64,000 bases of DNA from JAGLQA01 sp023135565 (GTDB taxonomy: Bacteria; Acidobacteriota; Aminicenantia; UBA2199): NCBI GenBank assembly GCA_030639305.1, contig DAOWCY010000002.1, positions 1 through 64,000 of the forward strand. Reading direction: 5' to 3'. The notes under the pieces are model-generated. The model ran no database searches. It was not told the origin of the DNA and saw only the letters and a list, made by a program, of their open reading frames with translations. Position numbers and translations under genes: made by a program. Of the stretch, positions 45,718 through 55,700 are shown piece by piece; the first letter of the stretch is position 1; each line of letters begins with the position of its first letter.

Positions 45718-47661
45718 TTATTTTAAGATGTTTTCAATCTTTTCATCATCGGGAACAACCATTTTCTCACTGATCTTCGCGGTAAAATAGAGGTTGCTCG
45801 AGAGATACAAAATAACAACTCCCTGCCGCAGCAGCTTGTTTATGTTCTCGATCAACCTGTTGGTAAAAGTCTGCGACATCCCTTTTTCAATCTCATTAAT
45901 CAGGAAAATCTTACTCTTTTTCAACCGCGCCGGTGCAAACAATATATCACTTTTGCCGGCATCATCGAGTTCGGAAATTCCTTTTTTCCTATTGCTAATT
46001 AGGTTCTTTTTTCCGACAATTTTTTTCGCTTTCCCGGCAGGCACACGCAGTAATCTTACAAAGAAGGAGGTAAAATCCCCGACCTTTATGTCGGGGGGAA
46101 TACTTTCCGGATGACATAAGTAAACGAAATCCTTCATGTTTTTCCCTCCTATTTCAAGTGCTGCGCCGTCGATCTCTATTTTCCCGGCGAAGTCCTTACT
46201 TTTCCCGGATAAGAAATTATAGAGAAGCTCCCTGAGCTGCTGCGATGAAGTGATACAGGCGGTAACTTTTCCTGTCTTGAGTTCTATATGCAGTTTATCA
46301 TACCTGCGAACCTTTTTTTCACCGATATTAAAGAGAGATTTTTTAAACCCTGAATAAGAGAACGCAAAGAGCACTATAATATAGAAGATATTCAATGCCA
46401 GGCCCAGCCCGAAATAGCGGGGCAGTGTACTCCCGGCATAAAATAAATTTTCTTCGTCCTTCACGAAAGACTCCACTTTCTCGTGGTTGGAATAGAATTT
46501 TTTGTTCAGATAGAAGCGGATAAATTGCCGTTTCAGTTCCTGCACATAGGAGTAGAATTCGATAAAATTATTAAACCCGCGGCTGCTGATTTCATTACTT
46601 ACCGACAGGTAAAATGATGTAGGGAACAGCGCAGAAAGTCTTTGAAAGCCTTCTATTCGATCTCTCATCTCATTTATCATTTGGGTTTCCGTGGCCTGTA
46701 TCTTCGCAAATTCATCTTTCCAATAGGTTTCGATCAGGGTGTGAACTTTTTCTGATTTCCTGTTTTCGGGTTTATATCTACCTTCCTTTTCTATAGCTTT
46801 TTTCTCGAACTGAGAAAATATTTTCAATTTTTCCATTTCTAATTCGTAGGTAGAGGTGATGCTTTTCGCTTGTTGATGAACCAGGGTGTCGATAGCTGCG
46901 GTAACAAAGTAGATAGTGATAAACCAGATGACGATACAGGCAGCGGCGCTGCCGATCTTCGATTTGGAGGTTCCTAAAAAAGTTCCCACGGCAAAAAAGA
47001 ACAGGACTAAAAGCAAGATGACCGACAGGTAAATAAGCAAACAGTAATAATCATTCCTGCCAAAAGAGATGCCGTTAATTTTAACCAGGCCTAATGAGAA
47101 GGCTGTTGTAAAGAGAAAAAAGAGATAAAGTAAAATGATCCTTGAAATCGAAATGCAGAGAAAAATTTTCCTATGATGAATAAAGCTGGACAAGAATTTT
47201 AGATATTCTTTGTAACGGAAAGAGTCATATCCAAAATAAAGGGCGATAAGACTTCCCAGGATGAATATAATCCCGGAAAAGTCATTGAAGCCGTCGGCTT
47301 TTTCAACAAATAGATTTTCGCCTTTTAGAGATTTGTAAATTTTTAATCTTTCACCTGAATCCACATAGGATGTTAATTCCGATATAACGCCTGAATTATT
47401 GAACAGGACACTCAAGGGGGAAGAGATCAGTAATAACCTGAAGCCATAGGTGCCGTATTGGGTATAGTTAATATATTGGCGAACTTTGAATTTTTCGATT
47501 TCATGGAATCTCTCTTTGTTTTTTTGTGAATCCTTATATTCACCGATTCCCGATTGGACAAAATAAGTAATTAAGAGCAGCATAATGAGCAAAAAAGCTA
47601 TATTCTTTAGACGAAAGAATCTTTTTGATTCGATCGAAAAGAAAGCTTTAAATGGACTCAT
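45718..47661 (-). CDS. ABC-2-type permease fused to a catalytically dead ABC ATPase domain
   Basis: 647 residues from the ATG at 47661. About six membrane helices, with large outside loops after helix 1 and helix 5 (DUF3526-like layout). Residues about 460-647 look like an ABC ATPase fold: GKVTACITSSQQLRELLYNF at the Walker A place, FVYLCHPESIPPDIKVGD at the Q-loop, ISELDDAGKSDI at the LSGGQ place, IFLINEIEKGMS at Walker B, ILYLSSNL at the H-loop. Every catalytic residue is changed (no GxGK(S/T), no LSGGQ, Asp to Asn in Walker B, His to Asn). So it probably cannot hydrolyse ATP and may bind a partner ATPase or be regulatory. Starts 2 nt before the end of its partner. Confidence 0.7.
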   Translation of the reverse strand: MSPFKAFFSIESKRFFRLKNIAFLLIMLLLITYFVQSGIGEYKDSQKNKERFHEIEKFKVRQYINYTQYGTYGFRLLLISSPLSVLFNNSGVISELTSYVDSGERLKIYKSLKGENLFVEKADGFNDFSGIIFILGSLIALYFGYDSFRYKEYLKFLSSFIHHRKIFLCISISRIILLYLFFLFTTAFSLGLVKINGISFGRNDYYCLLIYLSVILLLVLFFFAVGTFLGTSKSKIGSAAACIVIWFITIYFVTAAIDTLVHQQAKSITSTYELEMEKLKIFSQFEKKAIEKEGRYKPENRKSEKVHTLIETYWKDEFAKIQATETQMINEMRDRIEGFQRLSALFPTSFYLSVSNEISSRGFNNFIEFYSYVQELKRQFIRFYLNKKFYSNHEKVESFVKDEENLFYAGSTLPRYFGLGLALNIFYIIVLFAFSYSGFKKSLFNIGEKKVRRYDKLHIELKTGKVTACITSSQQLRELLYNFLSGKSKDFAGKIEIDGAALEIGGKNMKDFVYLCHPESIPPDIKVGDFTSFFVRLLRVPAGKAKKIVGKKNLISNRKKGISELDDAGKSDILFAPARLKKSKIFLINEIEKGMSQTFTNRLIENINKLLRQGVVILYLSSNLYFTAKISEKMVVPDDEKIENILK

Positions 47662-47662
47662 A

Positions 47663-48337
47663 CTACATTTCCTGTTTAATCGAGTTGAACACCTGGGCGG
47701 CGTATTGCCCATAAAGTAGGGTTTGAGCGTATTGGGAATTAATCTCCCAGAGAAGAGGTATAGAAGGAAATTTGTTTGCTTCGATTTCTTCTTTCAGCAA
47801 ATTTAATTTCACTGAGATATTTTCCACATCGGATTTTAAGCGGTGAAAAATAGCCCTGATGTTTCCTTTACTTAAATCTGCTTCAACCTCATCGAAAATT
47901 TCGCTGTTCAAACCCTTTGCTACCCTGAAAGCCTTATAATCGAGGCTTTCCAATTTAGCGACGGCGATTTCGTTATAAAGTGTCGCATCCGCGGTTTCGA
48001 CTAAACCGGAATAGGTTTGCCCTGCGTTTTTCATTTTTGTCAACGCGCCGTCGACCAGGATTTGCAATTCGTTAAAGCCGTAGGTTTTCGAATCCCATAA
48101 TTCAACCCGGTTCAACAGGAGCACAAAGTCTGAATAAGAATCTAAGTAATAACCTGCACCCGAAACGACATACTGCTCGAGGGTCATGGCAGAACCGGAT
48201 TCTGCACTCTTTAAGGGTGAGTTAAACGCGACCGGCGCGTCGTTACCCATGATGTACGCAAAAACGCTTGTGCTGCCTGCTAAAACAAGAATAGCCAGCA
48301 GTGTTCCCAAAAGTAACTGAAATCTGTTTTTTTTCAT
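47663..48337 (-). CDS. Exported helical protein, partner of the dead-ATPase permease
   Basis: 224 residues. N-terminal signal or anchor: MKKNRFQLLLGTLLAILVLA with GSTSVFAY. The mature part is almost all helix (TLEQYVVSGAGYYLDSYSDF, EIAVAKLESLDYKAFRVAKG, DVENISVKLNLLKEEIEANK). No known family recognised. Its TAG is immediately followed by the permease ATG, so the two are made together. It likely acts in the periplasm with the large loops of the permease. Confidence 0.65.
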   Translation of the reverse strand: MKKNRFQLLLGTLLAILVLAGSTSVFAYIMGNDAPVAFNSPLKSAESGSAMTLEQYVVSGAGYYLDSYSDFVLLLNRVELWDSKTYGFNELQILVDGALTKMKNAGQTYSGLVETADATLYNEIAVAKLESLDYKAFRVAKGLNSEIFDEVEADLSKGNIRAIFHRLKSDVENISVKLNLLKEEIEANKFPSIPLLWEINSQYAQTLLYGQYAAQVFNSIKQEM

Positions 48338-48377
48338 TATTTCCTCCTTTTTCAGATTTTTTTTGGTTTAGGAGTGG

Positions 48378-48418
48378 ATTATATCAAATACGGAGGTATT
48401 TTTCAACCGTTTGGTTAA
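48378..48418 (-). promoter_or_regulatory. Promoter with AACC-GGTT operator (permease pair)
   Basis: Minus-strand TTGAAA (48406-48401), 17 bp, TATAAT (48383-48378). The plus-strand inverted repeat TCAACCGTTTGGTTAA (48403-48418) overlaps the -35 box. Downstream, a GGAGG ribosome site precedes the ATG. Confidence 0.6.
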
Positions 48419-48609
48419 AAATAAAATAATTTATGTGACATTTGGATAAAAAACCGGGGCATGTCGTGCTCACATATTCAGTAAAGCACACTTGTCTTGC
48501 AGGCTATAACTGGATTATTCCGGTATGGAGTAAGAATAACGGTAAGCTTAAAAGATCCTTTCTATGCAACGATTTGGAAAAATTTAGGCTTTCACTACTC
48601 TCCCCGGCA

Positions 48610-48670
48610 AAAAAAAAGCGGGAAGGATTTTCCCCGGCTTAATATCCGGGTCAAACCGCTTCCCGCTTTT
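48610..48670 (-). terminator. Composite terminator after the S74 gene
   Basis: AAAAGCGGGAAG (48614-48625) pairs with CTTCCCGCTTTT (48659-48670), and an inner CCCCGG/CCGGG stem sits inside. The A-tract on the plus strand gives Ts for the minus transcript. The stretch 48671-48772 has no gene. Confidence 0.7.
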
Positions 48671-48772
48671 GTCTTAAAGACCTTAGTGCCGTGCGTCGCA
48701 CGTGCTGCGCTATTCGACGTTATCCCCCCTTGTTAGGCGGTTTCGTCTTACGCGCAAAGTCTAAAAGATCGT

Positions 48773-50413
48773 TTATTTATCTTTTTGAGATTTTTTTTCT
48801 AATTTTACGATTCTTTTGTTAAGAGAGTCGATGGTTTCCTGCTGCTTTTGCACCACTTTGGTTAACACAGCCACTACGTCCATGGGACTCATCCCTTTTC
48901 TATCTTTACTGGCAACCAGGTCGGGAACATCTTCAGCGATGAAACCCACATGGCCGTCGCTGTCATCTTTCTTATATTTAAACTTAACGGGAGTGAGACC
49001 TTCTAAAGTGTTCAGAGCTTCACCGGCATCGAGGTTTTCGATGTCTTTTTTATATTCCCGGCTGGAACCATTAATCCAGTCGCCGCCGTCGCAATAAGCG
49101 CCGCCTTTTAAATGTAGTAAGTGCGAAACAGTCCCCATATCAATACCGATGCCAACCTGTCCATCAGCGGTGTCGGCGTTTAACCTCATTACCACCAAGC
49201 TATTATTTACCAGGAAATTGAGCGGTTCGGGTCCCCTGGAGCCGATCTGCACTGCGTTGCCGGCAGCAGCGAATTTGCCCGAGATGCCGGAGGAGGTATT
49301 TTCGACCACCATGAGGCTATTGCCAGCTTCTACTACATGCAATTCGAATAGCGGGTCATCGGTGCCTATACCGACGTTACCGTCAGAATCGATGTCGATA
49401 GAGCTGCTGGGAGCCCCGGGCCTGATCCTGAAAGGCAGCGTGGAGCCGTTGGTGGCGTCGCGGATAAAAAAGTTGGCTTCGTTACCGGCTACGTCCCAGG
49501 TCTGGGGAGTGAACCCGGATGAACCGTCCTGCTCTAAACGCAGGGTGGGTGTGTTGCCGTCTTTCACGTGGAGCTGCACCACGGGAGTGGAGGTGCCTAA
49601 ACCGACCCGGCCGCCGTCGTCTACGTAGAGAGAGCTGGTGGGCGCTCCGGCTTCGACTAAAAAGGGCTTCCTACCGCCGTCTATATCTTCTATAGCGAAA
49701 TAGTTGCCCCCGCCGTTGGCGCTGTCGTTGACCGTAATTTGCCAATCGCGAGAGGGAAAAGAAGAGGTGCTGCTGGTATCCACGAACCTGATACGCAGGT
49801 TGTTCTCTTTTAACCTGATGGTATCGAAACCGAAAGACTCACCGTTTACGCAGTCCATACCGACGCAGATGCTGCCGTCTACGATAAGGTCGTCGAGGAT
49901 GACCTGGTCATCCGGTAGTTCGGGGCCGTCGTCGCCCTGCACTATCGCCGGGTTTGTGTTCCGGTTCCCCTGTTTGCCGGGTTCCAGGAAACCACCGGTG
50001 ACAATGGAGCCGCCGCGGACGGTAAAAGCGCCGGACTGCACTAAAGGTTCCGTGGTGCGCCTGCTATCTCTCAAACCGGGATTGCCGTCGATTTCGCCCG
50101 CTTTGCGTAACTTTACTTCATTGGGGACAAGGCGCAGTTCATAATTATAGGAGCCGTCAACGATACTGCCTTTGTTTTCCGATAAATCGAAATAGGCGCT
50201 GCCGCCGGATTCGAAGGTTTTGCTAAACACCGTGCCGTCGGGCCGGGAAACAGTCAGGAATATTTTGCCGCCGGACACTTTAGGCAGCCAATGGATGCCG
50301 TTGGAACCGACGCTCACTTCGGCCACCCGGTTGGATTCCGCCGCAGCCGAAACAGCAAAGATCAAGACTACTGCAGCACACATTACAAAAACTTTTCTTG
50401 TTTTTCTACTCAT
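48773..50413 (-). CDS. Exported protein with C-terminal S74 peptidase (intramolecular chaperone), paralog 1
   Basis: 546 residues from the ATG at 50413, with AGGAGG six bases upstream. Signal peptide MSRKTRKVFVMCAAVVLIFA. A long beta-rich passenger follows (VGIGTDDPLFELHVVEAGNS, VGLGTSTPVVQLHVKDGN). At the C terminus the S74 domain has SSREYKKDIENLDAGEALNT, TPVKFKYKKDDSDGHVGFIA and DVPDLV, then a coiled-coil. In phage tail spikes this domain helps trimerise the protein and then cuts itself off, using a Ser-Lys pair. No phage genes are near, so this is a bacterial surface protein. Confidence 0.82.
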   Translation of the reverse strand: MSRKTRKVFVMCAAVVLIFAVSAAAESNRVAEVSVGSNGIHWLPKVSGGKIFLTVSRPDGTVFSKTFESGGSAYFDLSENKGSIVDGSYNYELRLVPNEVKLRKAGEIDGNPGLRDSRRTTEPLVQSGAFTVRGGSIVTGGFLEPGKQGNRNTNPAIVQGDDGPELPDDQVILDDLIVDGSICVGMDCVNGESFGFDTIRLKENNLRIRFVDTSSTSSFPSRDWQITVNDSANGGGNYFAIEDIDGGRKPFLVEAGAPTSSLYVDDGGRVGLGTSTPVVQLHVKDGNTPTLRLEQDGSSGFTPQTWDVAGNEANFFIRDATNGSTLPFRIRPGAPSSSIDIDSDGNVGIGTDDPLFELHVVEAGNSLMVVENTSSGISGKFAAAGNAVQIGSRGPEPLNFLVNNSLVVMRLNADTADGQVGIGIDMGTVSHLLHLKGGAYCDGGDWINGSSREYKKDIENLDAGEALNTLEGLTPVKFKYKKDDSDGHVGFIAEDVPDLVASKDRKGMSPMDVVAVLTKVVQKQQETIDSLNKRIVKLEKKSQKDK

Positions 50414-50618
50414 TTTTACCTCCTGCAGCCCATCGAACATAACCAATTTTGTTACATTGACGACTACTACTTTATTTTTTAAAAATTTCTCAGTTTACAA
50501 AAAACACCGTCATGAACGCTAAAGACACCGTCTTTACAAATTTCTTTCATTTTTTAGGATGCAAACCGCACCCATATAAATGCCCCACAATACCAGATTT
50601 GTTTCATTATAGATTATA

Positions 50619-50647
50619 AATATAACCAACAATGAAACAAATGTCAA
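50619..50647 (-). promoter_or_regulatory. Promoter of S74 paralog 1
   Basis: Minus-strand TTGACA (50647-50642), 17 bp, TATATT (50624-50619). A half-site GGTTATA straddles the -10 region, and GGTTATG recurs at 50450. The leader is about 200 nt. Confidence 0.6.
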
Positions 50648-50705
50648 TAGGAAAAATGAAAAAAAATGTTTCCAGGTGTTTTTTTTTAGCTGCGTTTTAC
50701 TAATA

Positions 50706-50800
50706 CTTCGTGAAAGTTAAACAAACTTTTCGGTCAACGTGGTCGGGGATGTGTTTCCCAGGTCCCTCATAAGGTGCGGACGCCGTCTGCGTCTTGAAAT
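50706..50800. repeat. Family D element
   Basis: CGTGAAAGTTAAACAAAC, TTTTCGGTCAACGTGGTCGG, CAGGTCCCTCATAAGGTGCG and GACGCCGTC. Located between the two S74 genes. A nearly matching copy codes part of the next gene at 52802-52912. Confidence 0.75.
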
Positions 50801-50849
50801 AAGGATTTAGTTATTCTTTCCCCTTAATATACAGCTTTTGATAGTATAA

Positions 50850-50911
50850 AAAAAAAGCGGGAAAAGCTTGCCCGGACAACATGTCCGGGCAGACCTTTAC
50901 CCGCTTTTTCA
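50850..50911 (-). terminator. Composite terminator after S74 paralog 2
   Basis: Outer stem AAAAAGCGGGAAAAG / CTTTACCCGCTTTTT and an inner perfect stem TGCCCGGAC / GTCCGGGCA. It has the same nested design as 48610-48670. Confidence 0.8.
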
Positions 50912-50922
50912 ACGGTTTGTTT

Positions 50923-52527
50923 TTATTTATCTGATTGGGACTTCTTCACAAGTTCGTTAACTTTTTTATTCAGATCGGTGATTGTTTTCTGCTGTTCTTT
51001 AACAACCCTGGTTAAAACAGCTACGACATCCATCGGACTCATCCCTTTTCTATTTTTAGTGGCTACCAGGTCGGGAACATCTTCAGCGATGAAACCTACA
51101 TGACCGTCGCTTTCATCTCTCTTATATTTGAATTTAACGGGAGTGAGCGCTTCTAAAGTGTCTATCGCTTCAGCGGCCTCGAGATTTTCGATATCTTTTT
51201 TATATTCCCGGCTGGAAGCATCTGTCCAGGTTGAACCGTCGGAAAAGGCGCCGCCGCTTAACTCGAGCAGGTGAGTGGGATTCGTTTGGCCGATGCCCAC
51301 CTGGCTGTCGGTATCGATAGTCAGCACTTTGGTGGAGTTATTGACGACAAAATGTACTTTGTCGTTGGTCGCGGAACCGAATTGCGCCGCGTTTGAACCG
51401 GCGGAAATCTTAGCTGCGGCGCCGCCGGTGTTCTCGATACCGAAGGTGGCTGTAGTCGATCTCGATACATGCAAATCGTAAGTGGGGGCCCAGGTGCCTA
51501 CACCTACTTTATTATCCGCCCTGAGAGTGAGAACGCTGCTGGGCGCCCCGGGCTGGATCCTGAAAGGCAGCGTGGAACCGTTGGTCACGTCGCGGATGAA
51601 GAAGTTGGTTTCATTTCCGGCTGCGTCCCAGCTCTGGGGGGCGAACCCGGACGAACCGTTCTGCTCTAAACGAAGAGTAGGAGTGTTGCCGCTGACGGCG
51701 TGGAGGTCCACCACGGGAGTGGAGGTGCCGAATCCCACCCGGCCGCCGTCATCGACATACAGGGAGTGGGTAGGGGCTCCAGCCTCGATGGAAAAAGTCC
51801 TCCTGCCGGCAGTCGAATCTTCTATGCCGAAATAAGATGCCCCGCCATTGGCGCTGTCGTTTATAACGATACGCCAATCGTTGCTGGGGAAGGACGCGGA
51901 GGAACTGGTGTCATCGAAGTGAACGCGCAGGTTATTTTCCTTTAACCTGAGGGTATCGAAACCGAAACTCTCGCCGTTCACACAGTCGAAACCGATACAG
52001 GCGCTGCCGTCTACGATGAGGTCGTCGAGAAAAACCTGGTCATCGGGTGATTCGGGGCTGCCGCCTAACGAATTATAGGCCGGAGGATTTTTCGCTTCCA
52101 TGGAGCCGCCGGTAACGATGGTCCCATGGTGAACTCTAAAAGCGCCGGACTGCACTAAGGCTTCCCGACTTTGGACGCTGCTGCCTTCCGCTCCGAAACT
52201 AACAGATGTATCGCCCTCTTTCCGCACCTGTTTACTAAAAGGGGTGACTACAAGTTCAAAGTTATAAGTACCGTCGCCGCTGTTTCCTTTGTTTTGCGAA
52301 AGATCGAAATAGGGAGTGCTCCCGGCTTCGAAGACTTTACGAAAAACCGTTCCGTCGGGCCTGGAAACAGTCAGGGTAATTTTTCCGTAAGATACTTGGG
52401 GCAGCCAACTAACTCCATAGGCGCCGACATTTACTTCGGCCACCCGGTTGGATTCCGCTGTACCTGGAAAAGCAAAGACCAACAAAAACGCTGCAAACAT
52501 TAAAAAAGATTTTCTTATATTTTTCAT
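50923..52527 (-). CDS. Exported protein with C-terminal S74 domain, paralog 2
   Basis: 534 residues, clearly paralogous to the gene at 48773-50413 along its full length (same N-terminal AESNRVAEVNVGAYGVSWLP, same VDGSACIGFDCVNGESFGFD block, same C-terminal SREYKKDIENLEAAEAIDTL). Signal peptide MKNIRKSFLMFAAFLLVFAF. GGAGA precedes the ATG. The beta-rich passenger has several VGxGTxxPxxxLHV repeats, perhaps an elongated fibre. Tandem duplication is likely. It carries its own operator-bearing promoter and terminator, so the two copies can be expressed independently. Confidence 0.82.
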   Translation of the reverse strand: MKNIRKSFLMFAAFLLVFAFPGTAESNRVAEVNVGAYGVSWLPQVSYGKITLTVSRPDGTVFRKVFEAGSTPYFDLSQNKGNSGDGTYNFELVVTPFSKQVRKEGDTSVSFGAEGSSVQSREALVQSGAFRVHHGTIVTGGSMEAKNPPAYNSLGGSPESPDDQVFLDDLIVDGSACIGFDCVNGESFGFDTLRLKENNLRVHFDDTSSSASFPSNDWRIVINDSANGGASYFGIEDSTAGRRTFSIEAGAPTHSLYVDDGGRVGFGTSTPVVDLHAVSGNTPTLRLEQNGSSGFAPQSWDAAGNETNFFIRDVTNGSTLPFRIQPGAPSSVLTLRADNKVGVGTWAPTYDLHVSRSTTATFGIENTGGAAAKISAGSNAAQFGSATNDKVHFVVNNSTKVLTIDTDSQVGIGQTNPTHLLELSGGAFSDGSTWTDASSREYKKDIENLEAAEAIDTLEALTPVKFKYKRDESDGHVGFIAEDVPDLVATKNRKGMSPMDVVAVLTRVVKEQQKTITDLNKKVNELVKKSQSDK

Positions 52528-52554
52528 TAATTTTTCTCCTAATTACCGGCTAAA

Positions 52555-52618
52555 TATAACCTAACTGGTTATGTTTGCCGTAAGGCCCTATTATGTAATA
52601 AAAAACCCCTAATGTCAA
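52555..52618 (-). promoter_or_regulatory. Promoter and downstream operator of S74 paralog 2
   Basis: Minus-strand TTGACA (52618-52613), 17 bp, CATAAT (52595-52590). The palindrome TATAACCTAACTGGTTATG (52555-52573) lies just after the predicted start site. It matches the spacer operator at 45501-45519 in 17 of 19 positions. Confidence 0.65.
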
Positions 52619-52676
52619 CCAAAAAAGTAAACTTTTTTTTAAAATTAATTTTTACCGTTAATTCCTGCTCGTGTGA

Positions 52677-52706
52677 TTGACATTGTTCCTCTCTTTTTTA
52701 TATAAT
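52677..52706 (+). promoter_or_regulatory. Promoter of the TPR-FG-GAP-UnbV gene
   Basis: TTGACA (52677-52682), 18 bp, TATAAT (52701-52706), then AGGAGG at 52721-52726. Confidence 0.75.
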
Positions 52707-52732
52707 AAAGAAAAAGATTTAGGAGGCATACG

Positions 52733-55700
52733 ATTAAAAAACATAATAATTCTATAATACTATTAATAGTAGCTGCAGCGGCATTCGTTTTTTTACTACT
52801 ACCCCGTGAAAGTTTGCTAAAAAAACAAGCTTTTGGGTCAACGTGGTCGAAGATGCTTTCCCCAGGCCCCTCATGGGCTGCGGGCACCGCCCGCTTCTTG
52901 TTTATAGGTTCCTCAGCGAAAGGTGAAAAAGAACTCGATGCGGCGGCAGTTGCCGCCAACAACCGTGGCGCTGCCCTGATGGGGCAATTCGATTACGAGG
53001 CAGCGAGGCAGGTATTCGAGAAACTGGCGCGAAAGTATCCCCGCAATTGGGACATACAGGTCAACCTGGCTATCGCGACTCTTAACCGTCAGAAAGAGGG
53101 CGATGAGAAAACAGCCCTAAGCCTGTTGGAAAAGGTACTGAAAAACGACGGGGAGCACCTGCGCGCCCGCTATTGCTGCGGTTTGTTGGAGCTGCATGGG
53201 GGGCGACCGGATAAAGCCCTCGGTTATCTCCAGGCCGTTTTAAAAACAGACCCGGGAGACGCGGAAGCGATCTATTTCACCGGCAATACGCTTACGCAGC
53301 TTTCTCGCCATAAAGAGGCGCTCGGCTTTTTTAATCGTACTATTGCCGCCGATCCTTATATCCGCAGCGCTTATTACGGCAAAGTCATGGCCCTGAGACA
53401 ATTAGGGAGAACGGACGAAGCCTATGCCGTGATGGAGGAATTTCAGCGTCTGAAACATAATCCCCGCACCCGCCTTATAGAGTTCAAGTATACCAGGATG
53501 GGCCGCAAGGCAGAGGCGCTGGCCGTCGATTTTCCGCATCCGCCGGCAGCGAAAAAACCTGTCGGCCCGCTGTTTAACCCGGTAGAAAGGATTGCCGGTA
53601 ATAAAGAAATAAAATGGCGGCGCACCGCGGCACAGGGCGCACCGGCGCGTCCCGGTATCACCATATGTGACATTAACGGCGACGGCAGCCCTGATATATT
53701 TATTCCCGGGGCAATCGAAGTGCCTGCCGGGATCGGTAATGCCCTACTGCTTGGGAATCCCGCCGGGAAGTATACCATAGACACGGGGCATCCCCTGGCC
53801 GGCGTTACCGCGGTCAATGCCGCTCTCTGGGGCGATGTAAACAACGACGGTTTCGTTGACGTCTACCTCTGCCGTCATGGAGCAAACCGGCTTTTTTACC
53901 GGGATGCGACGGGCAGTTGGCAGGACGTCACCGCTGAAACCCAAACCGCCAATGGCAGTTTCGACACTGTGGACGGCGCTTTAATCGACGCCGACCACGA
54001 CGGCGACTTAGATATTTTCCCGGTAAACGCTAACGGCCCCAATGAGCTCCTCAACAACAACCGCGACGGCACTTTCCGGCCCCTGGCCGCCAAATACGGC
54101 CTGGGCGGTAACGGCGCTCCCTCTAAGTCGATCGTCGTTACCGACTTAGATGCCGACCGTGATGCGGATTTGATTATTATTAACGAACGCCCGCCCCACG
54201 AAGTATACGAAAACCGGCTCCTCTGGGAATACCGGCCGGCAAAAGGATTCAAGGCATTCACCGCGGCGGATATCGGCGCAGCCGCGGCCGGGGATGTGGA
54301 CGCCGACGGCAGTATAGAGATATATACCCTGGATACGAAAGGGATTCTTTATCGCTGGCAGCCGAAGACAGGCAATACCTGGGCAGGAGAAGCCCTAAAC
54401 AAAGAAACCGGACCTAAAAAAACCGGTACGGAACCCCCGTGGCAGCCCCGCTTAGCGCTGTTAGATGCGGATGGTGACGGTGTGCTGGACGTCTTCTTGT
54501 CCGGCCCTAACGGGCTGTGGGCGGCCTCCTTTACCGGCGCCGGTCTGGAACCGCTTTTTTTGACAGCGGGGCAAAAAGAGAAAAACAAAGCCGCTGCCTG
54601 GGCTGTTTTCCGCTCTTCTAAGGGGCCTGTTCTATTCGGCTGGTCGCCGGGCGAGCCTCCTTTTTTCAGGCCGCCCGGGCCCGGCAGGTATTCCTTTGCT
54701 GCTTTGGAACTATCAGGTAAAGAGAACCCGGATTCCCAGTGGCGTTCCAATGCATCGGGGATCGGCACACGATTGTCGGTGCGTGTGGATTCGCGCTGGA
54801 CGGTGTTGGATACGTTCCGCAGCCACTCAGGTCCGGGCCAGGGGCTGCAGCCCGTAGTAGTAGGGCTGCGCGGGGCAAAGCGTATCGACTTCGTGACCAT
54901 CGACTGGCCTGACGGAGTGCTGCAAACCGAACTTAGCCTGAAAGCAGGAAAAACCCATCGTATTTTTGAGACCCAGCGCCAGTTATCCAGTTGTCCCGTG
55001 CTCTTTGCCTGGAACGGGAAAGAATTTGCTTTTGTCAGCGATATACTTGGCGTAGGCGGAATAGGCTATGCGTTGGCGCCCGGGGAATACTCCGAACCGC
55101 GGCCCTGGGAACGTTTTTTGCTGCCCCCCGGCCTAATGCAGCCGCGCAGTGGACGCTTGCTAATCAAGCTGATGGAACCCATGGAAGAAGTGGCCTATAT
55201 AGATGCAGTACGGTTGAAAGCATACGATTTGCCGCCCGGTTGGTCTATGGCTTTAGATGAGCGAATGGGAATCAGCCCGCCTCTGCCCACGGGACGCTCT
55301 ATTTTCTATCGAAACATATCGCTACCCCTGGCGGTGACAAACGAGCGCGGCGCGGATGTGACCGCGGCTGTAATAAAGCGGGATTTGCATGCAGCGCCTT
55401 TAGGAAAATTAGACCGGCGTTTCATCGGTAGGCTCGAGCAGGATCACGTGCTGACTATTACTTTTCCCCGGTCATTAGATAGCTGGTCCGGTCAGGCTGT
55501 CCTGCTGGTTGACGGTTGGGTAGAGTACCCTTATTCGCAGACCAATTTTGCCGCCTGGCAGGCCGGGGCGGATTACCGCGCTCCTACGATCGAAGTGCGC
55601 CGGCCTGACGGTTCATGGATACCGGTCCTGGAACAATTCGGTTACCCGGCGGGTATGCCGCGCCGGATGGCCGTGCCGCTGCCCCCTCTGCCGGGGGGCG

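Noticed and set aside
48773..52527. Prophage remnant because of S74 tail-spike domains
   Set aside because: Both proteins have signal peptides and bacterial promoters, and no other phage gene is present.
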